DNA from: Syncephalis fuscata
Taxonomy: Eukaryota > Zoopagomycota > Zoopagomycetes > Zoopagales > Piptocephalidaceae
Length of the DNA: 64,000 nt
Direction: 5' to 3'
Assembly: GCA_025786725.1 (NCBI GenBank)
Contig: JAHLTZ010000003.1
Span: 558,001-622,000, forward strand
The position numbers and the translations under genes are program-made. Positions 13,987 to 26,265 of this stretch are shown in pieces. Position 1 is the first letter of the stretch. The number at the start of each line of letters is the position of its first letter. The notes beneath the pieces were generated by a model. That model did no database searches. It had not been told where the DNA came from and saw only the letters and a list, made by a program, of their open reading frames with translations.

Positions 13987-16900
13987 ATGGCGGATGAAGA
14001 ACGTAATAATATTACACGGCAGCCGTCACTTCCACGCTTTCGGCCCCAGCCGGATTTACCTGAACCGGCACCGACTGCTCGCCAGCTATCACCTGGAATA
14101 GACCGTGCTACTACACGCTCAACCAGCATGGACCATTCACACAGTCCCTATGGTAGTAGTCCATCCCCTTCTGATCCATTTAGAGATCCATACGGAAGAG
14201 ATGCTACATATCATCATAGCAACAACCATTATAATGACTATCACGACGATAGTGACGTGAACGGACATTCACTGCGCCGATCTCCCTCTGTGCCTAATGT
14301 GGCACCAAATCGACAAGGATCACGCTCTAACGTACACGTTGACAATGATTATTTCGGCAATGGACCAGCTGAAAATAATCCATTTATGGTGCGTTCCAAT
14401 TCAACTGAAAATTATTTACAACGTCCCTACGAGCCGGTGCGTAGTCGATCTGCCGATAATACAAATTCACCACGCGGTGGTGGACGACGCACCTATCAAC
14501 ATAACGAAGGACATGCAGTAATGCCTTCTGTACCTATAGTGGCAGTATCTCCGGTCTCACCTAGCCTTTCCCCTGGCGCACAGGAGCACGTTGTATCACC
14601 CCTTGGCTCTCCTCTTTCCCCCGGCAGTTCCTCTCAAGCTACATGGTCACCGTCCTTTACAGCGGGGCAACAACACGATCCATATGCAGCCGATCCACGC
14701 TCATACACCCACGATAGCTGGGGCTCACAAGGAACGGTTGATTCAGCCAGTTCAGAGACAAGGCTACGCAATAACACACCTCCTGGCACTTATCCAATAG
14801 GAGATCAGCGAAATAGACGCATATCTGGTCTACGTGAATCATTTACACCGGATGATTTTTATCAAAATGGACAAACAGCACAAGTGTCCATGTCATCGCT
14901 TTATCCACCCACCATGCCGACTATTACTGCATCGGCCACCGTGTCGGCGTCGTCATTACGTACTGGCGATGTAGATTTACTAAGTGCACTACGCGATACC
15001 AGTCTTGATTCTAGTCGCTATGCTATGTTTTCACCTTCGTCCGAATCATTACTTGCCACTATGGAACATCGTAAATTAAATCGTGGCGGTGCTTCACAGG
15101 CCAGTCTTTACACAACTGCTCAATCACAAGGCGGATCGGGTCGTGCAACGCCAATGCGTCGTCGTCAAGAGTCTGCATCGACTGTTATGCGCGAAAGTTT
15201 GCCTGCACCAGCCGATCATTGGTATCCAGCATGGCCAGAGGATGAACAGGAGGTGCCAATTACTATTAGAGAAATTCGTGGTATTTTCCAACGACTACAA
15301 CGTCGATTTGGCTTCCAAGTCGATAATGCGCGTAATCAGTATGATTCATTTATGCGCATGCTTGACTCACGTGCATCGCGTCAAATGCCCGACCAAGCAT
15401 TAAAGACGCTACACGCTGATTATATTGGTGGTCAACATGCCAACTATCGCAAATGGTACTTTTGCGCTCTACTTAACAAAGATTATTCAGCCGATCAAAC
15501 ATGGCGTTCTAACTTCACAACCAATGATGGCGGCAGCGTTGAAGACCAGAAAAGTCTACCTGCTGCTGAACATGTATGGCGTGTTCGAATGCAACGCATG
15601 TCATCTTATACACGTGTACGACAAATCGCTCTTTGGCTGCTTATCTGGGGCGAGGCAAGTGTTATACGATTTATGCCTGAATGTCTATGCTTTTTATTTA
15701 AATTGGCCGACGATTCATTGGATGTGTGTGAGCCAGGTACTGAGGATACACAGTTACGATTTGAAGAAAATGCCTTTTTACGCGATGTCATCACGCCAAT
15801 TTACCAGTACATCCGTGAACAAGCCTATGAAATTCGCGATGGCAAATACGTAAAACGTGAACGTGACCACACCGACACTGTAGGCTATGACGATTGTAAT
15901 GAACTATTTTGGACACGTGAAGGTATTCAACGTATTCGTATTAAAGGACCTGCGCGTACACGCTTAGTAGAAACACCAGCCGAGGCAAGATATGCACAGC
16001 TGGGCCATATTGATTGGAATGCGGCATTTCGTAAATCGTATAAGGAACGACGTACATTTTTACATTTGCTAGTTAATTTTCCACGTATTTGGATCATTCA
16101 CATATGCTTCTTCTATTATTATACGATATTTAATGCGCCCTTCGTTTATGATCCAAATGGTGACGATCCAATTAGTATGCCGTTAACAGTAGCAGCACAA
16201 GGCGGTTCTATTGCCACAATTATTATGTTAATGGCGACAGTTTGCGAGTTTTTCTTTGTACGTACCCGTTGGAATGCCTCTAGTATCCTATTAAGTCGGC
16301 TTGTTTGGCTAGTTATTATCCTGGTCGTCAACTTGGCTCCATCCGTATATATTATACAATTTTCACGTCGTGGTCTAATACCAACTATTGTGTCCATTGC
16401 ACAATTCGTCTATTCGATTGTTTGTACAGCTGTCTTTTCAACCATCCCATCGGGCCGTCTATTCCGCCGTAATGGTAAATCTAAAGCTGTTCAGGACGCC
16501 AATTTGGCCATTCGTACGTTTACGGCAAGCTTTCCCACTTTAAAACCAACAGAACGAGCCGTGTCCATTGGTATGTGGACCTGCGTATTTTTATCCAAGT
16601 TCCTAGAGTCCTACTTCTTCTTGGCGCTTTCTTTCAAAGATACGCTCAAGGCTATGATTGATATTCCACAAACTGAATGTTCAACAATGGTCAGTATGAA
16701 CTTTTGTCGCGGTATGGGTTATATGACACTATCCGTCGTTACACTATTGGATCTATTGCTGTTTTTCCTTGATACTTACCTGTGGTATATTATCTGGAAT
16801 GCTATCTTCAGTGTTTGTCGTTCATTCTATCTTGGTATTTCAATCTATTCGCCATGGCGTAATATTTTTTCGCGTCTACCTAAACGTATTTATGCCAAAC

Positions 16901-19900
16901 TAATTGCTAGCGATGATATGAGTATGCGTAGCAAACCACGTCTATTAGCATCGCAAATCTGGAATGCTATTGTTGTTTCAATGTTCCGCGAGCATTTAAT
17001 TTCATCAGACACACTTGAAAAGATGATGTATCAACAGGTAAGTTTACCAACGAATATATACGTATATATAAATACATATACTAGTCAATATTAATCAATA
17101 TTAATCAATACAATATTATAGACACCTAGTGAGGATGGTCGTAAGCAATTAAAGGAGCCAACCTTTTTTATTGCTCAAGAAGATTCATCGCTTAAAGGTG
17201 AATACTTTGAACGAGGCAGTGAAGCGGAACGTCGCTTTTCCTACTTTGCTCAATCGTTGGCCACACTTATACCTGAACCAGTCGGTGTTGAGCGCATGCC
17301 AACTTTCACAGTACTTACACCTCACTACGGTGAAAAGATTTTATTATCGCTAAAAGAGATTATTCGCGAAAACGATAAGCAAACGCGTATTACTTTGTTA
17401 GAGTATTTAAAGAAGATGCATCGTAGTGAATGGGACAACTTTGTATGCGATAGTAAATTATTAGCTGAAGAAATGCCGGAACTAGCCGAGCCGCATATCA
17501 ATTACGCAAATTCAATCGATTCACGTACAGGTGCCAGTAACAGCTTAAATCCTAGTGTTACCGAGAGTGTAACAACAAGTGAAAACGGTCAACCTGATGC
17601 CAGTCCTCAGGCCAACTCAAAACTTGACGACATTGCTTACCAAACAATTGGCTACAAGTCAGCTACGCCTGAATTTACACTACGTACACGTATTTGGGCA
17701 TCGCTTCGTTCACAAACACTTTATAGGACTGTATCTGGATTTATGAATTATTCGAAAGCATTGCGTCTTCTTTATCGCGTTGAACATCCCGACTGTCCCC
17801 AAGGCATGTTAGGAGAGATGCACGCTGATCAACATGCTAAGCGCAAGTTTTGCTTCCTAATTTCTATGCAACGCTATACTAAATTTGACGCTGAAGAACT
17901 TGAATGTGTTGAATTTTTATTCAAAGCTTATCCAGATCTACAGATCGCCTATCTTGACGAAGAGAAAGCTGCTGATGGTGAATCAATTGAATCACGTATC
18001 TACTCGGTATTGATTGATGGTCGTTGCGAATTACTACCTGATGGACGTCGTAAACCAAAATATCGTATTCAGGTAAATATGATTAATTATTAGTGCATTT
18101 TAATAATATTAATACTAATCATTTTATTGTTTAATTGTTTAATTATTTAATTGTTTAATTATAGTTACCCGGTAATCCTATTCTAGGCGATGGTAAATCT
18201 GATAATCAAAATCATGCCATCATTTTCATGCGTGGTGAATATTTACAATTGATTGATGCTAATCAAGATAACTATCTTGAAGAAGCATTAAAGATTCGTA
18301 ATATTCTAGCTGAATTTGAAGAATTTGAAGGTGATGTCAATAGCCAGGATCCTTATGGTGAAAATGTCCACTATCCACCACCAGTAGCCATTGTGGGTGC
18401 ACGTGAATTTATCTTCTCACAAAGTGTCGGTGTGCTTGGTGATGTGGCAGCCGGTAAAGAAACGACTTTCGGTACACTTGCTCATCGTATTATGGCCAAG
18501 ATGGGTGGTAAATTACATTATGGTCATCCAGACTTTTTGAATGCTATTTATATGAATACACGTGGCGGTGTAAGTAAAGCAACTAAAGGACTTCACTTGA
18601 ACGAAGATATCTACGCGGGTATGAATGCCTTTGAACGTGGTGGCCGTATTAAACATACCGAATACTTTCAATGTGGCAAAGGTCGCGATCTTGGCTTTTG
18701 CAGCGTGTTAAACTTTAATACAAAGATTGGTACGGGTATGGCCGAACAATTCCTATCGCGCGAACACTACTACATCGGTACACAATTACCGTTGGATCGT
18801 TTCTTGACGTTCTTCTACGCTCATCCAGGCTTCCAGATCAACAATATACAGATCATGGTCGCAACTCAACTATTCATGTATTCACTAATGCTTATCGGTG
18901 TGTTGGCTCAGTCCATCATACTATGTGATGAACTACCGGACAATGCACCACCTGATGCACAGCTTATGCCACCTGGCTGCTTTAACATCTGGCCTATTAT
19001 TCAATGGATGAAACGCTGTGTTATTAGCGTAATTGCCGTATTTCTCGTAGCTTTCTTGCCACTATTCTTCAAATGGTTACCGAGCAAGGCTTTTTACGTG
19101 CATTAGCCCGTCTTGGTAAACAGCTATTCTCAATGTCACCGCTATTTGAGGTATTTGCCACACAAATCTACTCGAATAGTATCATGACGAATTTGAGCTT
19201 TGGTGGTGCTCGTTACATTGGTACCGGCCGTGGGGTAGCCATTACTCGATTGCCTTTTGCCACGCTTTATTCACGATTTGCTGGTAGCGCCATTTATCTT
19301 GGTGTACGTATGGTACTTATGCTACTATTGGCCTCATTCACCATCTGGATTCCGCATTTGACCTACTTTTGGATTACTAATATGGCTTTATGTATTGCAC
19401 CTTTCTTCTTTAATCCCCATCAATTCATTCCAAGTGAATTTATTATCGATTATCGAGCATGGCTACGCTGGATGTCGGCCGGTAATGTTCGTTCCGAATC
19501 AAACTCGTGGATTAATCATTGTCGCTCTGCCCGTACACGTATTACCGGTCACAAACGTAAACGTTTAGGTGACAGTGGTAAAGGTGTGGCCAGTATACCG
19601 CGGGCCAGTAAAATGACCATGTTCTGGACTGAGCTCTTCTTCCCGATTGTATTGGCTGCTATGTTGGTATTCACCTACACATTCGCTAAAGACTACAGCG
19701 GATACCACCAAGGTATTAAACGTATTTGTGTATTGGCTATTCTACCAATTGCCATGAATATGGCCATACTAGCCGGTCATTTGTTTTGTCCATTCTACTT
19801 GGCAATACACTTGGCGCGCTATTCAAATCGTTTGGCAGTGTTATGGCCGGTATTGCTCATGCCTGGGCAGTTATCAATTTAATCGCCACCTTTATGCTGC

Positions 19901-20430
19901 TCTATTTATTGGAAGGCTGGGACCCAGCCTTCACCGTACTTGGCGTCATGGCGATGATTGCCATTCAACGTGCAGTATTTGCTTTAATGACTACATTTTT
20001 ACTGACACGCGAATACGACCAAGATGCATCCAATCTTGCTTGGTGGACGGGTAAATGGCGCGGACGTGGTCTTGGCTGGGGCGGCATTCTACAGCCATTG
20101 CGTGAATTTTGCTGCAAGATTGTTGAGGCATCGCTATTCGCCGTTGACTTTATTGCTGGCCACTTTATTCTATTCGCTCTATCGCTGTTATGTCTTGTAC
20201 CATGGATGGATCGTTGGCATACGGCCATTCTCTTCTGGCTGCCGCCCAGCCGCCAATTCCGTCGCCCTATTTACTCGATGCGCGAACGCAGTCGTCGCCG
20301 CCGCCTATGCATCGGATATGGTCTGCTTTTTACTTTAATGTTCCTCGTGTTTGCTGCTTTGCTTATTGTGCCGCGAGTTAAGCCCGATCTAGCACCCACC
20401 AAGAAGATTGCCAAATTATTCCCATTCTAA
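13987..20430 (+). CDS. FKS1: beta-1,3-glucan synthase catalytic subunit (GT48), two apparent frame breaks
   Basis: Three exons, 13987-17037, 17122-18072 and 18165-20430, encode about 2090 residues, against 1876 in yeast Fks1. The first 400 residues are a Ser/Pro-rich, disordered, probably cytosolic region. The Fks1 N-terminal domain follows (for example [18 protein letters not shown]), then a first membrane bundle. The large cytosolic GT48 domain has [52 protein letters not shown] and GGRIKHTEY, followed by further membrane spans. It makes wall glucan from UDP-glucose, normally controlled by Rho1. Exon 3 has two -1 frame changes, at about 19070-19075 (after LPLFF) and at about 19775-19800, with conserved sequence continuing on both sides. 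No intron fits either point, so I treat them as sequence errors. The start has a good context (ataagATGG). Confidence 0.93.
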
Positions 20431-20587
20431 TAACCAATAACACTTATTAATTGATACCTTTCTCGCTTTCTCCATCATTATTAAAATAATTAAATAAATG
20501 ACATATGTTTAAAATTTACTGTGTACTGTGTTTATTTACTAATAATAATAATAAATGGTATATTTATTATTTATTGAATACACTTAA
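20431..20587. other. 3' flank of FKS1
   Basis: AT-rich sequence with an AATTAAATAAATG stretch near 20488 that could serve in polyadenylation. Nothing else is recognised before the repeat island begins. Confidence 0.4.
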
Positions 20588-21870
20588 TATTCGCGTAATT
20601 GAACTACACTTTCGTTCTCTTGAACATGGGACAAGTGGTAAATTATATTGAGCATCATATCATGGCATTTATTATTTGTTTTGGAATCAAATGACTATTT
20701 TTAATAACATTCGCGTAGTTGAACTACACATTCGTTCTCTTGAACATGGGGACAAGTGGTGAATTTTCTTTAATCATTACATCATCACACTTGTTACTTT
20801 TTGGGTGCCAAATGACTATTTTACTAACATCCAATCTATTGAACATGATGATGGGTGGTGAGTGACATCAGGGTCCAAAATACTCATCATCATAGCTTCG
20901 TTATCCAGTATGCATATATCCAGTACACATATATCCTATATTCACCTATATCACTCCCATTTTGTCCCACACTACTGTGTATCATTCTATGATATGCTAG
21001 ATACATTCTATTATTTGTGTGTCCCAATACGCTTTACTCATTTCCTTCATTGCGCTATATGCACTATAACTTTAACATTGTTTTTATGATTTCTTACCGT
21101 ATATTTATCATTCTATGTATCATTCTATACTCACTTAGCCTTCCTCTATCTAAAACTGGTTTTACTTTTGCTCTAGCTCTATTATTAACAAATGTCGACT
21201 AATTCTGCTCATTGATCATGCATATATGCTCATTAACTTTAGCACGGCTAATCGTCAGTATGTAGTGCATATTCTTTATATTGGATACTGTTTTATTGTC
21301 TAATAACTATGCGCTAGCTATTGCAGTTGTTCTTTTTGTTCTAGCACTATTATTAAGAAAGTTTGACTAATGTCGGTCATCTACTCATGCATATATGCAT
21401 AATAACTTCAACAATGCTAATCTCGTTTAATATTGCATATTCATTATAATGCTTATTATTTTATTATATATTGGCTATACGCTATCTATAACCGTTGTCA
21501 GTATGGTTACAGCTCTTTTATTAATAAAAATTAATATATGCACTTAGTTTGTTCACTGGACTATATTGATAGAACAAATAATATAAATATGAATAAAGTT
21601 ATGTTTTATTAAGATTGTTTATAAATAAACTATACTATGTCAATTAGTTATGATTTTATTGTTAATCAAGCAAAGTGACGGGTATATATAGTAATAACAT
21701 ATACTGTGATGATATATGCATACTGGATAATGATTTATGATGATGGATATTTTGGATCCTGATGTCACTCACCATCCATCATTATGTTTAATAGAAGGAA
21801 TGCGTAGTTCAATTACGCGAATGCTATTAAAAATAGCCATTTGACCCCCGAATCATAATAATTGTTTATT
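20588..21870 (+). mobile_element. foldback-like element, copy A, with tandem units in the left arm
   Basis: The left arm consists of roughly 118-base units at about 20588-20705 and 20706-20826, plus a shorter inner unit. Each starts with a block like aacattcgcgtagttgaact followed by an aacatgggacaagtggt-type block. The inner unit ends in gtgagtgacatcagg. The right arm (about 21712-21870) is the reverse complement of the inner left arm: tgatgtcactcaccatcc, then agttcaattacgcgaatg. The interior, including open frames at 20862-21202, has no recognisable protein and is nearly identical to copy B. There is no transposase, so it is non-autonomous. The structure resembles foldback or long-TIR MITE elements. 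Confidence 0.75.
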
Positions 21871-22091
21871 CATATTACATCAGCACTTGCACCCACACTA
21901 TAAAAACAGTCTGCCGATCGCATAGCACACGATTTACGTCACACCTTCCTCTTTCTCTTCCTCCACACTTGACAGCATTCATCCACTAGCCACCTTCCCA
22001 CTTGCACTTGTTTCCATAAGTTGGTATATGCCTTGCTTGCTATATGTCATTGTTAGTCTATTAGTATAAGCATGCCTAGTCTCGGTACTAC

Positions 22092-22135
22092 ATACCGCCC
22101 TGCTGTATGGCGCCATGCAGCAGTGCTAGCGGTAT
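22092..22135. repeat. imperfect palindrome / hairpin
   Basis: The core 22101-22122 (tgctgtatggcgccatgcag and two more bases) is a near-perfect palindrome around ggcgcc with one mismatched pair. Outer arms ataccgc (22092-22098) and gcggtat (22129-22135) extend the possible hairpin. Confidence 0.6.
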
Positions 22136-22292
22136 CGTTTTACCTTGTGAGCAGCTGCTAGTATGCTAGCTATGATGGATATATGCTACTAAACAACATG
22201 CACTGTTCTCTTTCTCTTTCTCTTTCTCTTCATCCTTCTCTTTATCCGCCTTTTCTCTAACCTTCCATTACTCACCGTACTAGCAACAGTGT

Positions 22293-23936
22293 ATGCTGGA
22301 TATATGCTACCAAGCATATACTGTTCCTTTCTCTCCCTCTCCCTCATCCTTTCCTCTATATCTTCCATTGCTCACCGTGCTAGCAATAGTGTGTTTAGCT
22401 ACGGTAGTAGCATATAGTGGCACTCTGTACTGGCCATACAGCAGTGCCATTATATGCACTGCCTGTAAACACCTGCCAGCACGATGTTACATTGGCAGCT
22501 CTTCTTCTCTTTCCCTTTTCCCTTTTAACAATCCACTTACCGGTCCTTTTTTATGGTGCACTGGTCATGCAATGGTAAGTAACTAACTTAAATCTGTCAC
22601 TAACTCTGCATATAATACTTTAGATTTACAAGCCATCAAGTATCAAGTTCAAGGACAATGGCGTATTAGTGTGTTAGCGGCTGGCTACCAAGCAATATAA
22701 CAACCAATGTTATATTGATGACTTTAGATTTTGTTTACTAACTTACTAACCTGTATTGATAATTACAAATTTATATCATAAATAAAAATCACCAAATTGT
22801 TTTAGTGTGCTAGCGGCCGGCTACACAACATTGCAACATACTAACTTTATATGTATTGTTTTATATTTTAGATACCGGATACTAACACTAACATTTATTG
22901 ATTATTATAGATTTTAGATAGCTGGACACCAACACCAACGCCAACAACACCATCAACACCGACACCGACATCAACATCAACGCCAACAACATCAACACCG
23001 ACACCAACACCAACACCAGTACTAGCACCAACAACATCAACACCGACACCGACATCAACATCAACGCCAACAACATCAACACCGACACCAACACCAACAA
23101 CACCGACAACACCGACACCAGCAACACCGACACCAGCACCAGTACTAGCACCAACAACATCAACACCAACACCAACACCAGCAACAACAACACCAACACT
23201 AACATCGACAACACCAACATCAACATTGGCACCAGCACCAACACCAACACCAGTACCAGCAACACCGACACCAACACCAGTACCAGCAACACCGACACCA
23301 ACACCAGCACCAACAACACCAACACCAACATCGACAACAGCACCAGCACTAGCACTAGCACTAGCACCAACAACACCAGTACCAACAACACCAGCAACAC
23401 CGACACCGACACCAACACCAGTACCAACAACACCAGCACCAGCACCAGCAACACCAACACCAGTACCAACAACACTAACAACATCAACACCGACACCGAC
23501 ATCAACATCAACGCCAACAACATCAACACCGACACCAACACCAGTACCAACAACACTAGCACCAGCACCAGCAACACCGACACCGACACCAACACCAGCA
23601 CCAACAACACCAACACCAACATCGACAACAGCACCAGCACTAGCACTAGCACCAGCACCAACAACACCAGTACCAACAACACCAGCAACACCGACACCGA
23701 CACCAACACCAGTACCAACAACACCAGCACCAGCACCAGCAACACCAACACCAGTACCAACAACACTAGCAACATCAACACCGACACCGACATCAACATC
23801 AACACCAGCAACACCAACACCAACATCAGCAACACCGACATCAACATTGGCACCAGCACCAACACCAACACCAGTACCAAAAACACCAGCAACACCGGCA
23901 CCAACACTAACATTATTATTGTTATTTAGATTTTAG
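22293..23936 (+). CDS. possible spliced Thr/Pro-repeat (mucin-like) gene inside the cassette
   Basis: A Thr/Pro-rich frame is open without interruption from 22918 to the TAG at 23934-23936 (about 339 codons). It contains higher-order repeats of about 98 residues seen twice (about 23295 and 23590). It has no in-frame ATG, so it needs an upstream exon. A good intron lies at 22575-22623 (GTAAGT, CACTAAC, TTTAG) after a short open frame from 22293. Exact TACTAAC branch-site strings followed by TTTTAG recur before the tract (near 22734, 22843 and 22877). If translated, the tract would be an O-glycosylated stalk like those of wall proteins. I cannot build a complete gene. The alternative is simple tandem-repeat DNA in a mobile cassette. 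Confidence 0.3.
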
Positions 23937-24601
23937 ATCGCCGGCCATGGACACATTAATGTAAGTATTATTATTATAAATAGCCGGCCGCTAGCACACT
24001 AAACCAAATACAAAATAACAATTCAAGACAATTGTCTACTAACGTACTAACATTGTATTGGTTATTTTAGAATTGTAGGTAGCCGGCCGCTAACACACTA
24101 ATACGCCACTTTAAATAAGTAAGTAATGTGATACAGCAGCTGTAGCAGTATCCATCATACTTTGTATGTGATGGTATCCTGCCACCAATAAACGGTGGTA
24201 TACCATCACAACAATAGCAACAAATAAGTACTTGATGCGATATCATCAAGATTAATTGATACTATTGCTATCAATTAACAGCAAGATTAAAATATATATA
24301 TTGGTCAATTAATAATATATTATTTATTACCAATATCAAACTTATTATGGTTTGATATTAACAAACAATATCAGAGCAAAGCATTAAATAAAAGCACATA
24401 GCTACTAAATAAGTAGATGCAAAGGTTTATACTTTTGCACCTCTTAATCAACAACAATATGAGCAATATACTTTATTGCATTTAATAATGTTAATTGTAA
24501 TAATAAATATTATACAATTAGTATATTTGCACATATTAACTACTCATTAATTAATTAAATAAAATGATTTTTACAATCGTTAAATAATTTATTAATTATT
24601 A

Positions 24602-25480
24602 TAGTATGCTTTGATAGTCAAATGGCTATTTTTAATAGCATTCGCGTAATTGAACTACACATTCCTTCTATTTAACATAGAACTGGATGGTGAGTGACAT
24701 CAGGATCCAAAATACTCATCATCATAGCTTCGTTATCCAGTATGCATATATCCAGTACACATATATCCTATATTCACCTATATTATTCCCATTCTGTCCC
24801 ACACTACTGTGTATCATTCTATGATATGCTAGATACATTCTATTATTTGTGTGTCCCAATACGCTTTACTCATTTCCTTCATTGCGCTATATGCACTATA
24901 ACTTTAACATTGTTTTTATGATTTCTTACCGTATATTTATCATTCTATGTATCATTCTATACTCACTTAGCCTTCCTCTATCTAAAACTGGTTTTACTTT
25001 TGCTCTAGCTCTATTATTAACAAATGTCGACTAATTCTGCTCATTGATCATGCATATATGCTCATTAACTTTAGCACGGCTAATCGTCAGTATGTAGTGC
25101 ATATTCTTTATATTTGTATATTAATTTATTATCTAATAAATACGCATCAACTATTACAACTTGTCTTTTTGCTCTAGCACAATTATTAATAAATGTCAAC
25201 TCATTCATCTCATGCATTTAACAAGCTATATGTAATTAGAATCTATAATAATATGCTGTATTCAGTATAGTATATAATAGTATATAATAGTATAAGCATG
25301 CATTGTTAACAATATATATGGATAGAGAATATATAAATACTGGATAATAAATTTGCGCTAACAAATGTTTTAAGCTTTGATGTCATTCACTACCTAACAT
25401 TATGCTCAATAGAAAGAATTTTTTAGTTCAGTTACATAAATATTTATTAAATATTGTCATTTGATCATTAAATCACACTA
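24602..25480 (+). mobile_element. foldback-like element, copy B
   Basis: It begins at tagtatgctttg and ends in aatcacacta, the two inverted termini. About 420 interior bases (24690-25110) are almost identical to copy A (20858-21270) in the same orientation, so the two were copied recently. The right arm is more diverged, and the interior after about 25115 is shorter than in copy A. The open frames at 24694-25034 duplicate those of copy A and look non-coding. Confidence 0.75.
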
Positions 25481-26265
25481 TGATTAAATGATTTGAACTT
25501 AAGAATAAATTGTATAATAATGTTAAATGATTCATAACATTTATATAATTAATATATTTTGCTACTTTAATAAGTAAGCGTTAGGGTTCATAAGCGTTTT
25601 AAGCTAAAAGTTAAAAATAATATAACATTGCATATTAATGTAATAACACTAATAAGAAATAAGATGATTGGCTAAATAGACGACTAATGTTATTGTTAAA
25701 ATGATTAATGAGAGTAGTTGTATTGAATGTAATACAAATCAAATGACCAAATGGTATTATATGAATAAAAGACTATACATAGATTAATTATTATCATGTA
25801 AATGCATCTAAATTGTTATATAAATAGTACTTTTAGCAAGTATCATTAATCAATTACAGTAATTATATAACAAAGAACATTAAAAGACATGACGACTATT
25901 AAATCAAGGCGCAAGCGCATGCTGCACTCAAGGACCAAACCTGTAATACGATGTGAAATTGTGATATAATGGCTGCAAAAATATCCATTACATTTTTAAT
26001 CTGTATATGAAAATATAATAATAAATATATCAAATAATGCTGACGTAAAAATAACTAACCATATAAATCACTATGTAACTGGTTGCAACTCTTTCATATC
26101 TTTCTTAAAGATTTAAATATTTTCTTTCTCAAAAACCTGTAATTAGCAACAATGACTTGTGTCTTTCAATTTTGAGGCCTATGCTATGCATGCAATGCAC
26201 AATGTTTTGATTAATAAAACTAGATTAGATATTTACATTGAACGCAGAAAGCAGCTATAAATATT
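25481..26265. other. AT-rich gap upstream of the amidase
   Basis: No gene, RNA or clear repeat was recognised. It should hold the amidase promoter; a possible upstream exon cannot be excluded. Confidence 0.4.

Larger units (their letters stand above)
21755..24708. mobile_element. 2.95 kb nested inverted-repeat cassette carrying a Thr/Pro tract
   Basis: The right arm of copy A (about 21755-21848) and the left arm of copy B (about 24616-24708) are closer inverted repeats of each other than of their own partner arms. They share the GGATCC, gaaggaatg and gctattaaaaatagcc details. Inside them lie a 28-base inverted pair with one mismatch (22659-22686 and 24081-24108) and a perfect 22-base inverted pair (22802-22823 and 23981-24002), all surrounding the Thr/Pro tract. 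A TATA-like tataaaa lies near 21900. A pyrimidine-rich, leader-like segment follows, with an imperfect tandem duplication of about 115 bases near 22175-22390. No transposase or other enzyme is recognised. Confidence 0.6.

Noticed and set aside
19070-19800. FKS1 as a pseudogene or with programmed frameshifting
   Set aside because: Only two shifts in about 2090 codons, with highly conserved sequence around both and no slippery-site plus pseudoknot pattern that I can see; sequence error is simpler.
20862-21202. Overlapping small open frames in foldback copies A and B
   Set aside because: They are shared only because the DNA is a repeat, and copy C does not preserve them; no protein features.
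22888-23913. 341-codon minus-strand open frame of Val/Leu repeats
   Set aside because: It is the complement of the Thr/Pro repeat; the low-complexity composition explains the open frame, and no start context or homologue is visible.
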